In this document: piece by piece, positions 1 through 6,888 of the stretch
Position numbering within the stretch: the stretch's first letter is position 1
Layout: every line of letters begins with the position of its first letter
Source of the DNA: Chitinophagaceae bacterium
GTDB taxonomy: Bacteria > Bacteroidota > Bacteroidia > Chitinophagales > Chitinophagaceae
Direction: 5' to 3'
Assembly: GCA_016741945.1 (NCBI GenBank)
Contig: JACVCQ010000012.1
Span: 1-16,799 of the forward strand
DNA: 16,799 nt
Translations under genes and position numbers: made by a program
Notes under the pieces: model-generated
Told to the model about the DNA's origin: nothing
The model's input: the letters and a program-made list of their open reading frames with translations, nothing else
The model's database searches: none

Positions 1-1
1 T

Positions 2-331
2 CAATCATTACAATCCGTTGTACTAAACAATGGCAAATCCCCCATCAAGGTAGATTTTCTTCATACCAAGAAAGCAGCTTTGATACTTAGATCCATCAAT
101 CACAAACTCCGACAGCAAATCATTAAATTACTTGACGATCATCAAAAAATGACGGTTACAGAAATTTATGTAAAACTTCGCTTGGAGCAGTCTGTAGCCT
201 CTCAACACCTTGCTATACTCCGAAGGGCAGGTATTGTAAGTACTACACGTGATGGTAAATTCATCTTCTACTCCGTTAACTATGCACGCTTAAATGAGGT
301 GGTAGGTTTTGTAGAATCGCTCGTAGGCTGA
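2..331 (+). CDS. ArsR-family winged-helix transcriptional regulator, partial (5' end outside window)
   Basis: C-terminal about 109 residues of a small ArsR/SmtB-type DNA-binding repressor. The helix-turn-helix core is clear: a helix with INHKLRQQIIKLL, then MTVTEIYVKLRLEQ, the recognition helix SVASQHLAILRRAG, and the beta wing TTRDGKFIFYSV. A TTG at position 80 could serve as a start. However, the frame stays open to the left edge and encodes plausible family sequence upstream (VDFLHTKKAALILRSINHKL), so the true start is probably left of the window. The visible part has no cysteine and lacks the CxC metal-binding motif of ArsR/SmtB sensors. A metal-sensing or dithiol-persulfide mode is therefore not supported by what can be seen. 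It lies 86 bp upstream of the CstB-like gene in the same direction and may regulate it. The family call is firm; the ligand is unknown. Confidence 0.88.
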   Translation, partial: QSLQSVVLNNGKSPIKVDFLHTKKAALILRSINHKLRQQIIKLLDDHQKMTVTEIYVKLRLEQSVASQHLAILRRAGIVSTTRDGKFIFYSVNYARLNEVVGFVESLVG

Positions 332-393
332 TTTTTTAACTGACAGAATGCCGTTTTTCACTGTGATCTGCTATTCCGGCTTGATCATTGGAC

Positions 394-401
394 TATCTTT
401 G
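394..401 (+). promoter_or_regulatory. Candidate Bacteroidota -7 promoter box for the CstB-like gene
   Basis: TATCTTTG is a perfect match to the Bacteroidota -7 consensus TAnnTTTG. It ends 16 bases before the ATG at 418. No convincing TTTG -33 element is seen at the usual distance upstream. The box lies between an alternative TTG start (388) and the ATG (418), which argues that translation starts at 418. Confidence 0.5.
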
Positions 402-417
402 CCTTAAACTCAGGAAT

Positions 418-1833
418 ATGTTTGTACAACAATTATATACCGGCTGTTTAAGTGAAGCCGCATATTATATTGAAAATAACGGGATTGCAGCTGTAATAGA
501 TCCATTGAGGGATATCGATGAATACCTGAATTTGGCCAGAGAAAGAAATAGTACCATCCGCTACATCTTTGAAACACATTTTCATGCTGATTTTGTGAGT
601 GGTCATCTTGATCTTGCTGCAGCAACAGGTGCTACCATTGTATATGGGCCGGGTACCAGCACCAACTTTCCTGTTCATGTGGCAAAAGATGGCGAAATTT
701 TCTCGATTGGTGCGCTCACCATGGAAGTATTACATACACCCGGACATACACTTGAAAGTAGTTGTTATTTATTGAAAGATGAAAACGGAAAAGAACATGC
801 AATATTTACCGGTGATACTTTGTTTGTAGGAGATGTAGGTAGACCTGATCTTGCTCAAAAAGGCAAAGAAATGACTATGGAAGATTTGGCGGGTATGATG
901 TATGATAGCTTACAAAACAAGATCATGCCATTAGCTGATCATGTGATTGTTTATCCTGCCCATGGAGCCGGAAGTAGCTGCGGAAAAAATCTAGGACCTG
1001 AAACCTTCAGTACGATCGGGGAACAGAAAGCTTCAAACTATGCTTTGCAACAACAAAGCAAAGAAGATTTTATCAAAGCCGTTACTGACGGACTTGCAGC
1101 TCCGCCTCAATATTTCCCCATCAATGCCCAGATCAATAAAGAGGGTTACGAAAGTCTGAATGCTGTATTGGAAAAAGGAATGGAAGCATTGGATATAGAA
1201 GCTTTTAAAAAGAAAGCAAAGAATGATACTACTTTTATTCTCGATACACGTAAAGCCTCTGTATTCACGGAAGGATTTATACCGGGATCTATTTTTATTG
1301 GTCTCGAAGGACGCTTTGCAGAATGGGCGGGAAGTTTATTGCCTTTTGATAAAGAGATCTTACTAGTAACCGAACCCGGTAAAGAAAAAGAAAGCATTGT
1401 TCGTTTGGCCAGGGTAGGTTTTGAAAAATTCGGCGGTCACCTTGCAGGTGGATTTGAGCATTGGAAAAATAAAGGTGAGCCCACAGACATGATCATTGAT
1501 GTAGAAGCGGATGAACTGGCCATGGATATGCCTTTTGATCCGCAACTCGTAATTGTGGATGTACGAAAAGTACCTGAATATGCTGATGGACATATCAAAG
1601 AAGCATTGAATATTCCATTAGATGAGCTCATTGATCCGGGAAGTATGGCGCATCTGGAAGACAACCACAATATTTATGTGCATTGTGCCGGTGGTTACAG
1701 AAGTGTAATCGCAGCCTCCCTCATGAAAAAACAAGGCATCCACAACCTCAGAAATGTATTGGGCGGTTGGGGACAGATCAAAGAATTGAAAGATAAATTC
1801 AGTATTGAGAAAACAACAGCAGTGTTGAATTAA
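418..1833 (+). CDS. MBL-fold/rhodanese protein, CstB-like persulfide dioxygenase-sulfurtransferase
   Basis: Protein of 471 residues with three domains. An N-terminal metallo-beta-lactamase domain (about 1-235) of the ETHE1/CstB persulfide dioxygenase type carries HFHAD (H54, H56, D58), HTPGHT (H110), D133 in GDTLFVGDVGRPDL, and H182 in YPAHGAGSSCG. The usual DH is DF here (F59), which fits the mononuclear-iron dioxygenases better than dinuclear zinc hydrolases. A degenerate rhodanese domain follows (about 255-355) without an active cysteine. A C-terminal rhodanese domain (about 358-465) has the active-site loop CAGGYRS, with C423. The order MBL, pseudo-rhodanese, rhodanese matches Staphylococcus CstB, which oxidises persulfides and yields thiosulfate. 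The cytoplasm is expected, as no signal peptide is seen. An in-frame TTG at 388 would add 10 residues. ATG 418 is preferred because MFVQQLYTGCL is a plausible N-terminus and a promoter box lies between the two. It follows an ArsR-type gene. Confidence 0.88.
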   Translation: MFVQQLYTGCLSEAAYYIENNGIAAVIDPLRDIDEYLNLARERNSTIRYIFETHFHADFVSGHLDLAAATGATIVYGPGTSTNFPVHVAKDGEIFSIGALTMEVLHTPGHTLESSCYLLKDENGKEHAIFTGDTLFVGDVGRPDLAQKGKEMTMEDLAGMMYDSLQNKIMPLADHVIVYPAHGAGSSCGKNLGPETFSTIGEQKASNYALQQQSKEDFIKAVTDGLAAPPQYFPINAQINKEGYESLNAVLEKGMEALDIEAFKKKAKNDTTFILDTRKASVFTEGFIPGSIFIGLEGRFAEWAGSLLPFDKEILLVTEPGKEKESIVRLARVGFEKFGGHLAGGFEHWKNKGEPTDMIIDVEADELAMDMPFDPQLVIVDVRKVPEYADGHIKEALNIPLDELIDPGSMAHLEDNHNIYVHCAGGYRSVIAASLMKKQGIHNLRNVLGGWGQIKELKDKFSIEKTTAVLN

Positions 1834-1838
1834 TTTCT

Positions 1839-1903
1839 GATGTCTGATGTAGGATGTCTGATTTGTTGTGATCTTTCAAATCAGACATCCTACATCAGAC
1901 ATC
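1839..1903. terminator. 27-bp perfect stem between convergent genes, probable bidirectional terminator
   Basis: The arms 1839-1865 and 1877-1903 are perfect reverse complements (27 of 27) around an 11-nt loop. The hairpin starts 5 bases after the stop of the plus-strand CstB-like gene. It lies 12 bases past the stop of the minus-strand acyltransferase. The arms are built from repeated words such as GATGTCTGATGTAGGATGTC, and CATCCTAC recurs up to position 1914, just before the acyltransferase stop. No strong T-run follows on either strand, so it may be a processing or stability element rather than a classical intrinsic terminator. Confidence 0.65.
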
Positions 1904-1915
1904 CTACATCCTACA

Positions 1916-2797
1916 TCAAACCATCAAGTGCTTATACTTCTCTGCCTGATCACTGTGTTTCCATCTTCTGTGGCTCCATAGATAATTATCCGGGATTTTA
2001 CGAACGGAGTCTTCTACTTTTTTTACAAGCAACTTAGTGAGTTCACCTTCAGCAAAATCGTTTGGTGATGTTGTGATCAATTCGAAATCCAATCGATAAT
2101 ACCCACGTTTTACTTTATAAAAGTGAGCATACACAATGGCCGTATTATTCATCTTTGCACCCTTCTCCGGACCACGTGCAAAAGGTGCAGGCTTTGAAAA
2201 GAAATTTGTCCAGTAAGCTTTTGCCGGATTACCCGGATTTTGATCTGCCACCAATGCCAATGCATATCGGTTTCTGGCATATTGATGGAAGTTTTGTTTG
2301 AACTCATTGGCAGGAACCAACAATGTACCGAAACGAGTTCTGAATTTATAGATCAGCTTATCAAATACTTTATTGCTCAAAGGCATATAAACAGCAACAA
2401 ATGGGAATTTACTATCCATTGCAACTCCCAGATTTGCATACTCCCAATTGAAATAATGTCCACTGACAATCTGCACGTTTTGATCTCCGGCAAAAAGATC
2501 ATTCAACACTTCAATATTACAACTGAATCTTTTTCTCAATTCTTTCTCGGATACCGAGAATAATTTGATCGTTTCTATAAAAGTATCAACGAAATTGTGG
2601 TAGAATTTTTTTTCGATCTGCTTTCTTTCAGCTGCAGTCTTTTCTGGAAATGCAATTACTAAATTAGCAGCCACAATTTTCTTCCGATAACCAAATACAT
2701 AATACAGTAACATATAAATACCATCACCAATCAAGTACAACAACCACCAGGGCAGCCGTGAGAGTAAATAAAATAAGCCTGATATAATGGTGTACAT
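1916..2797 (-). CDS. LpxL/HtrB-family lysophospholipid / lipid A acyltransferase
   Basis: Protein of 293 residues, about the usual length for the LpxL/HtrB/WaaM family. These inner-membrane enzymes transfer a secondary acyl chain from acyl-ACP to a lipid A precursor. An N-terminal hydrophobic segment (about 5-36, rich in L, Y and W) would anchor it. The catalytic H-x4-E dyad is in HYFNWE (H114, E119). Further family blocks are DQNPGN (185-190), RGPEKGAK (208-215) and a C-terminal YLWSHRRWKH (272-281), like the WLHRRFK motif of LpxL. The ATG at 2797 gives a natural membrane start. It is the last gene of a minus-strand run after ispG and nadB, separated from nadB by 94 bp of repeat-rich sequence. 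The exact acyl acceptor cannot be read from sequence; in this phylum an aminolipid or other lipid acyltransferase role is also possible. Confidence 0.88.
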   Translation of the reverse strand: MYTIISGLFYLLSRLPWWLLYLIGDGIYMLLYYVFGYRKKIVAANLVIAFPEKTAAERKQIEKKFYHNFVDTFIETIKLFSVSEKELRKRFSCNIEVLNDLFAGDQNVQIVSGHYFNWEYANLGVAMDSKFPFVAVYMPLSNKVFDKLIYKFRTRFGTLLVPANEFKQNFHQYARNRYALALVADQNPGNPAKAYWTNFFSKPAPFARGPEKGAKMNNTAIVYAHFYKVKRGYYRLDFELITTSPNDFAEGELTKLLVKKVEDSVRKIPDNYLWSHRRWKHSDQAEKYKHLMV

Positions 2798-2804
2798 GGA
2801 TCTT

Positions 2805-2887
2805 TGATTTTTTGATCTCTGAATTCTTGATCTACGTATTTTTTGATTTTTGACTTTTCATTTCATAAATCAAAGATCAAAAAATCA
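2805..2887. repeat. T-rich intergenic inverted repeat
   Basis: Arms 2805-2822 and 2870-2887 (18 bases) pair at 17 of 18 positions around a 47-nt spacer, with a TGATTTTTTGATCT core. The single mismatch becomes a G-U pair in a minus-strand transcript. The spacer carries further TTTTTGAT words. It fills the gap between nadB (stop at 2892) and the downstream acyltransferase (start at 2797), both on the minus strand. It could act as a terminator or an mRNA stability element between them. Confidence 0.55.
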
Positions 2888-2891
2888 CAGA

Positions 2892-4487
2892 TTAAAGTAT
2901 AATATTTTGCAACAAAGCACTCTTCTCTTGATGATCGGTATTGTAATGCAACCCTCTACTCTCTTTTCTAAACTGTGCTCCTTTTACAATGAGATAACCC
3001 ACTGTAATCAGATTCCTCAACTCGCATAACTGTGGAGATACTTTGGTAGAACGATACAATTCTTCTGTTTCCGCATATAACAAATCCAAACGTTTCATAG
3101 CGCGTTCCAAACGAACATCAGTTCTTACGATACCCACATAATCGCTCATGATCTGTTGCAACTCTTTCAAACTTTGGGTGATGAGGATCATTTCACGAGG
3201 CTCAGTGGTTCCGGTGGTTTTCCAATCGGGAATACTGTGTTGAATGTTGGTATTGTGAATAACTTCAATACTATCCAAATAACAACGATGTCCAAATACC
3301 ATCGCTTCCAATAAACTATTACTCGCTAATCGATTAGCACCGTGTAACCCTGTACTGGCACATTCTCCACAGGCATATAAGTTACGAATAGAAGTTCTCC
3401 CATACTCATCAGTTTTAATACCACCACAACTGTAATGAGCTGCAGGAGCTACCGGTATCATGTGTTGTAGAACATCGATACCCATACTCATACATTTCTC
3501 ATAGATATTGGGAAAATGATGAATGAATTTTTCCCGATCCATATGCCTGCAATCTAAATACACATATTCTGTACCGGTTCGTTTCATTTCATTATCGATA
3601 GCTCTTGCTACAATATCACGCGGTGCCAGGTCTTTACGTACATCATAACGCTCCATGAATGCCTCACCATGTTTGTTCCGTAGGATACCACCATCACCAC
3701 GTACCGCTTCCGTAATTAAAAAAGAAGGAGATGTACCGGGTTCATATAAACCGGTTGGATGAAACTGAATAAACTCCATGTTCTCAATTCTTCCTTTTGC
3801 TCGGTTCACCATGGCAATACCATCTCCCGTAGCAATCTTAGGATTGGTAGTGGTTCTATAGGCTTGTCCGCAACCACCTGTTGCCAATAAAGTAATATTG
3901 GAAAGAATTTTTTCAATTTTATTCGTGTGGAGGTTCAGTACATACACCCCATAACAAGTAATATCTACTGTAGACTTTGTTACCAGAAAACCCAAATGGT
4001 GTTGCGTGAGAATATCAACTACAAAACAATGATTGATCAGCTCAATATTCGACACCTGCGCCATCTCATCTAATAAAGCGCGTTCCATTTCTTGTCCGGT
4101 CACATCTTTATGATGTAAAATTCTGTTTTCACTATGTCCACCCTCCTTACCTAAACTGTATTCCCCTTTTTCATCCTTATCGAATTCAGCACCATAAGAA
4201 ATGATCTCCCGAATTCTTTCCGGACCTTCTTTCACCACAATCTCTACAATCGACTCATTACATAAACCATCGCCCGCTATTAATGTGTCTTCAATATGTT
4301 TTTCGTAACTATCTCTGTTCTCATCCCAAACACCTGCAATACCTCCTTGTGCATATTTGGTATTGGTTTCATCAGCCTGTGTTTTGGTGATGACCGTAAT
4401 TTTTTTATCCGGAAAATGACGGGCTGTTTTCAGCGCATACGTAAGCCCTGCAATACCTGAACCTATAACGAGAAAGTCTGTTTGCAT
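2892..4487 (-). CDS. nadB: L-aspartate oxidase (NadB)
   Basis: FAD-dependent cytoplasmic enzyme oxidising L-aspartate to iminoaspartate, the first step of de novo NAD synthesis; NadA then uses iminoaspartate to make quinolinate. The protein has 531 residues, a typical length. The N-terminal dinucleotide-binding motif is GSGIAGL (9-15). YAQGGIAGVWDE (45-56) and HSENRILHHKDVTG (118-131) follow. The succinate dehydrogenase/fumarate reductase-like active region shows QFHPTGLYEPG (241-251), the catalytic arginine R290 in LAPRDIVAR, and HYSCGGI (351-357). The FAD-binding end is GECASTGLHGANRLASNSLL (374-393). The frame extends upstream to ATG 4505 and TTG 4511. ATG 4487 is preferred because AAGGGG lies 8 nt upstream and MQTDFLVIGSGIAGL is the family N-terminus. 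It is downstream of ispG across a perfect palindrome. No nadA or nadC is in the window. Confidence 0.96.
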   Translation of the reverse strand: MQTDFLVIGSGIAGLTYALKTARHFPDKKITVITKTQADETNTKYAQGGIAGVWDENRDSYEKHIEDTLIAGDGLCNESIVEIVVKEGPERIREIISYGAEFDKDEKGEYSLGKEGGHSENRILHHKDVTGQEMERALLDEMAQVSNIELINHCFVVDILTQHHLGFLVTKSTVDITCYGVYVLNLHTNKIEKILSNITLLATGGCGQAYRTTTNPKIATGDGIAMVNRAKGRIENMEFIQFHPTGLYEPGTSPSFLITEAVRGDGGILRNKHGEAFMERYDVRKDLAPRDIVARAIDNEMKRTGTEYVYLDCRHMDREKFIHHFPNIYEKCMSMGIDVLQHMIPVAPAAHYSCGGIKTDEYGRTSIRNLYACGECASTGLHGANRLASNSLLEAMVFGHRCYLDSIEVIHNTNIQHSIPDWKTTGTTEPREMILITQSLKELQQIMSDYVGIVRTDVRLERAMKRLDLLYAETEELYRSTKVSPQLCELRNLITVGYLIVKGAQFRKESRGLHYNTDHQEKSALLQNIIL

Positions 4488-4509
4488 AATAATTACCCCT
4501 TCCATGATC

Positions 4510-4553
4510 AATTTTAAATAGCATGGGGCTTAAGCCCCATGCTATTTAAAATT
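4510..4553. repeat. 44-bp perfect palindrome downstream of ispG
   Basis: Every base from 4510 to 4553 pairs with its mirror, with no spacer, centred between 4531 and 4532. The core is GCATGGGGCTTAAGCCCCAT and the flanks are AT-rich. It begins 2 bases after the ispG stop and ends 22 bases before the nadB ATG, so it occupies most of the ispG-nadB gap. No T-tract follows on the minus strand. A REP-like extragenic palindrome or RNA-stabilising hairpin is as likely as a terminator. It has no second copy in this window. Confidence 0.85.
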
Positions 4554-4555
4554 AT

Positions 4556-6568
4556 TTAAGATGCCGGTTCTACCCACGCATCATTTTCTTTTAATAAATT
4601 GATCAGCTCATCCACTGCCACTTCACTGTCTACATTTCGTTTGACTACTTCTTTTCCTTTGTACAAAGTGATCTTACCAACACCACTTCCCACATATCCA
4701 AAATCAGCATCCGCCATTTCACCCGGACCATTCACAATACATCCCATGATGGCAATTTTCACACCTTTCAAATGATGGGTAACCGAGCGAATCTTAGCGG
4801 TGGTCTCTTGCAGGTCAAACAAAGTTCTTCCGCAACTCGGACAAGAAATATATTCTGTTTTGGAAATACGTGTTCGGGTTGCTTGCAGAATACTAAAGGC
4901 AGTGCTGTTGATGAATTGTTCTACTGAAGTATTGGTCACATAATTTCTGCCACTGGTATCTGCATGACCTTTTTCTGATTGCTGTAAGTAACTGTTGACA
5001 GTCATCCCAAAACAAACTCCATCACCAAAACCATCAAGTAATAAAGCACCTGCCTCGGTTGCATAATGAATGAGATGTTCATCAGCGGTTTGCCAGTTAC
5101 TGTCAACGATCAGTACCACGGGATTATTCACTTGCTGTTGCATGAGCTCTACAAAAGCCCTGCGCACAGAAGGCATAGCGTGATCATTGGTGCTGCTCAA
5201 ACAAAGTACTACGGTTTTATCGGCAGCGAGTTGTTGTAATTCAGCAGCAGTAGCAAGTGTACCATCATTGTAACAGTCCAACATCACAAAATTTAACTGC
5301 TGACTTTTTGCTGAACCATTGAGATAACCTTTCACATCATTAATGGGAAAACATTTATCATGATCCGTTGCTTTTTGCCAGGTACTGGTATCCACAATCA
5401 CTTTTAAAGTCCCCGGTAAAGCAAAATCAGGTATTTGCTCTCCGGTGAAAATATAGTCTGCTGCCATATCACTGATATTCCATTTATCAGTAGCAGCATC
5501 ATAGGTATATCCAACAGCACTGAGTTTTTCAGGTGTCAGTGCATCCAACTTACTGAGATCGGCAATCACAACCGGTACTTGTTTTCCGCCGATATTACTC
5601 ACTTCAAAACTTTCACGTCTTTGATAGTTGAACGGATTATAAGTGAGCTTTTCAATAGCCGGAATATGTTGTGTTTGTCTGGTTGAACTTGTATAACGTT
5701 TTACAAGATCACGACAAACGGGAATTTCAAATTCAGGGTCTTCTGTTAAACTCACACGAACAGTATCACCAATTCCATCTTCCAATAAAGTACCAATACC
5801 TGCTGCACTTTTCACGCGACCATCTTCACCGTCACCGGCTTCTGTTACGCCTAAATGCAAAGGATAACATTCACCAAATTCAGCATCCATTTGTTGGATC
5901 AACAAACGATAAGCCTGCACCATTACCTGAGGGTTGCTGGCTTTCATGCTCAATACAATGTTGTGAAAACTTTCATAGCGAGCGATGCGCAGAAATTCCA
6001 TCGCACTTTCAACCATACCCATCGGCGTATCACCATAGCGACTCATGATACGATCGCTGAGAGAGCCGTGATTGGTTCCGATACGCATGGCAGTTCCATG
6101 TTCTTTACAAATGCGTACCAATGGGGTGAATTTCTCTTGGATGCGTTCGATCTCTTCTGCATAATCCGCATCCGTATACTCGATCAGTTCAAATTTTTTC
6201 TTGTCGACATAGTTACCCGGATTCACACGTACTTTCTCTACAACTCTGGCAGCAATCTCAGCGGCATTGGGTGTAAAATGGATATCGGCTACCAAGGGGG
6301 TATGATATCCTCTTTTACGGAGTTCATTTTTAATGTTCAGCAAGTTCTCTGCCTCTTTTTTACTCGGAGCCGTAATACGTACCAATTCTGCCCCCGCTTC
6401 AATACAACGAATGCTTTGCTCCACTGTAGCTATGGTATCCATCGTATCGGTGGTGGTCATGGTCTGTAAACGGATGGGATGGAAATTACCCAGCAACAGA
6501 TCACCAATACGCACTTCTCTGGTCTTCAATCTTTTATACTGTGTAAGGGAATGGCAGTATGCTTGCAT
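4556..6568 (-). CDS. ispG: 4-hydroxy-3-methylbut-2-enyl diphosphate synthase, long form (IspG/GcpE)
   Basis: Penultimate enzyme of the MEP isoprenoid pathway. It reductively opens 2-C-methyl-D-erythritol 2,4-cyclodiphosphate to HMBPP using a [4Fe-4S] cluster. The 670 residues match the three-domain form known from Bacteroidota, Chlamydiae and plants, rather than the roughly 370-residue enterobacterial form. An N-terminal TIM barrel (about 15-295) has PIRLQTMTTTDT, VRITAPSKKEAENL, KVRVNPGNY and LGVTEAGDGEDG. An inserted central domain spans about 300-560. The C-terminal cluster domain has SCPSCGRTLFDLQ (C576, C579), IMGCIVNGPGE (C610) and E617 as cluster ligands. Start at ATG 6568. A TAnnTTTG box lies 17 bases upstream, so it probably heads its own transcript, possibly continuing into nadB. 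Confidence 0.97.
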   Translation of the reverse strand: MQAYCHSLTQYKRLKTREVRIGDLLLGNFHPIRLQTMTTTDTMDTIATVEQSIRCIEAGAELVRITAPSKKEAENLLNIKNELRKRGYHTPLVADIHFTPNAAEIAARVVEKVRVNPGNYVDKKKFELIEYTDADYAEEIERIQEKFTPLVRICKEHGTAMRIGTNHGSLSDRIMSRYGDTPMGMVESAMEFLRIARYESFHNIVLSMKASNPQVMVQAYRLLIQQMDAEFGECYPLHLGVTEAGDGEDGRVKSAAGIGTLLEDGIGDTVRVSLTEDPEFEIPVCRDLVKRYTSSTRQTQHIPAIEKLTYNPFNYQRRESFEVSNIGGKQVPVVIADLSKLDALTPEKLSAVGYTYDAATDKWNISDMAADYIFTGEQIPDFALPGTLKVIVDTSTWQKATDHDKCFPINDVKGYLNGSAKSQQLNFVMLDCYNDGTLATAAELQQLAADKTVVLCLSSTNDHAMPSVRRAFVELMQQQVNNPVVLIVDSNWQTADEHLIHYATEAGALLLDGFGDGVCFGMTVNSYLQQSEKGHADTSGRNYVTNTSVEQFINSTAFSILQATRTRISKTEYISCPSCGRTLFDLQETTAKIRSVTHHLKGVKIAIMGCIVNGPGEMADADFGYVGSGVGKITLYKGKEVVKRNVDSEVAVDELINLLKENDAWVEPAS

Positions 6569-6585
6569 AAATGAGATATGAGGTA

Positions 6586-6593
6586 CAAATTTA
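6586..6593 (-). promoter_or_regulatory. Candidate -7 promoter box for ispG
   Basis: Read on the minus strand this is TAAATTTG, a perfect match to TAnnTTTG. It ends 17 bases before the ispG ATG, implying a leader of only about 10-12 nt. No clear -33 TTTG is seen. Confidence 0.45.
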
Positions 6594-6681
6594 ACGTGAA
6601 ATCAGCTGACTTGGTGATTAACATGCACTTATACGCACTTGTTCGTCAATTATCTCATTTTAGAAGCGTCATAGTGGAAGA

Positions 6682-6851
6682 CCCTTCCTCACCATTCCCG
6701 ACTTTCGTCGTGAGGTTCGTCAGGGTGACAAAAAAAGATGGGTAAAAAAGCGATGCTGATTGGCTCTGCCAATCAGCATCGCAAGTCGCTCAACTTCACA
6801 ACCGTCACCCTGAGAAGTCTTCCGACGCAAGTCGGAAATGACGACGAAGGG
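6682..6851. repeat. Composite nested inverted repeat between the peptidase gene and ispG
   Basis: The 320-bp gap 6569-6888 holds the ispG promoter region and this structure. The outer arms 6682-6729 and 6804-6851 (48 bases each) are inverted copies matching at 37 of 48 positions, including a perfect CAGGGTGAC / GTCACCCTG at the inner ends. Nested between them is a perfect 15-bp stem (6750-6764 / 6768-6782) with a 3-nt loop TCT. The right outer arm contains its own 7-bp stem, TTCCGAC / GTCGGAA (6820-6826 / 6831-6837), with a GCAA loop. There is no ORF of note inside. A terminator for the peptidase gene, a dispersed genomic repeat or a MITE-like element are all possible. Confidence 0.7.
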
Positions 6852-6888
6852 TAGTTTTCCTCATGCCTCAAGTGAAGGGAATAAAAAA

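Noticed and set aside
4488..4511. Extended nadB start at TTG 4511 or ATG 4505
   Set aside because: The extra residues do not match the family N-terminus, and the AAGGGG ribosome-binding site sits ideally for ATG 4487.
5855..6469. Long plus-strand open frame (204 codons) opposite ispG
   Set aside because: It lies wholly antisense to the highly conserved N-terminal domain of ispG and its translation resembles no family; it is a shadow frame.
6682..6851. CRISPR or tRNA-like explanation of the repeat-rich gap upstream of ispG
   Set aside because: There are no regularly spaced direct repeats, and no cloverleaf with conserved T-loop bases was found.
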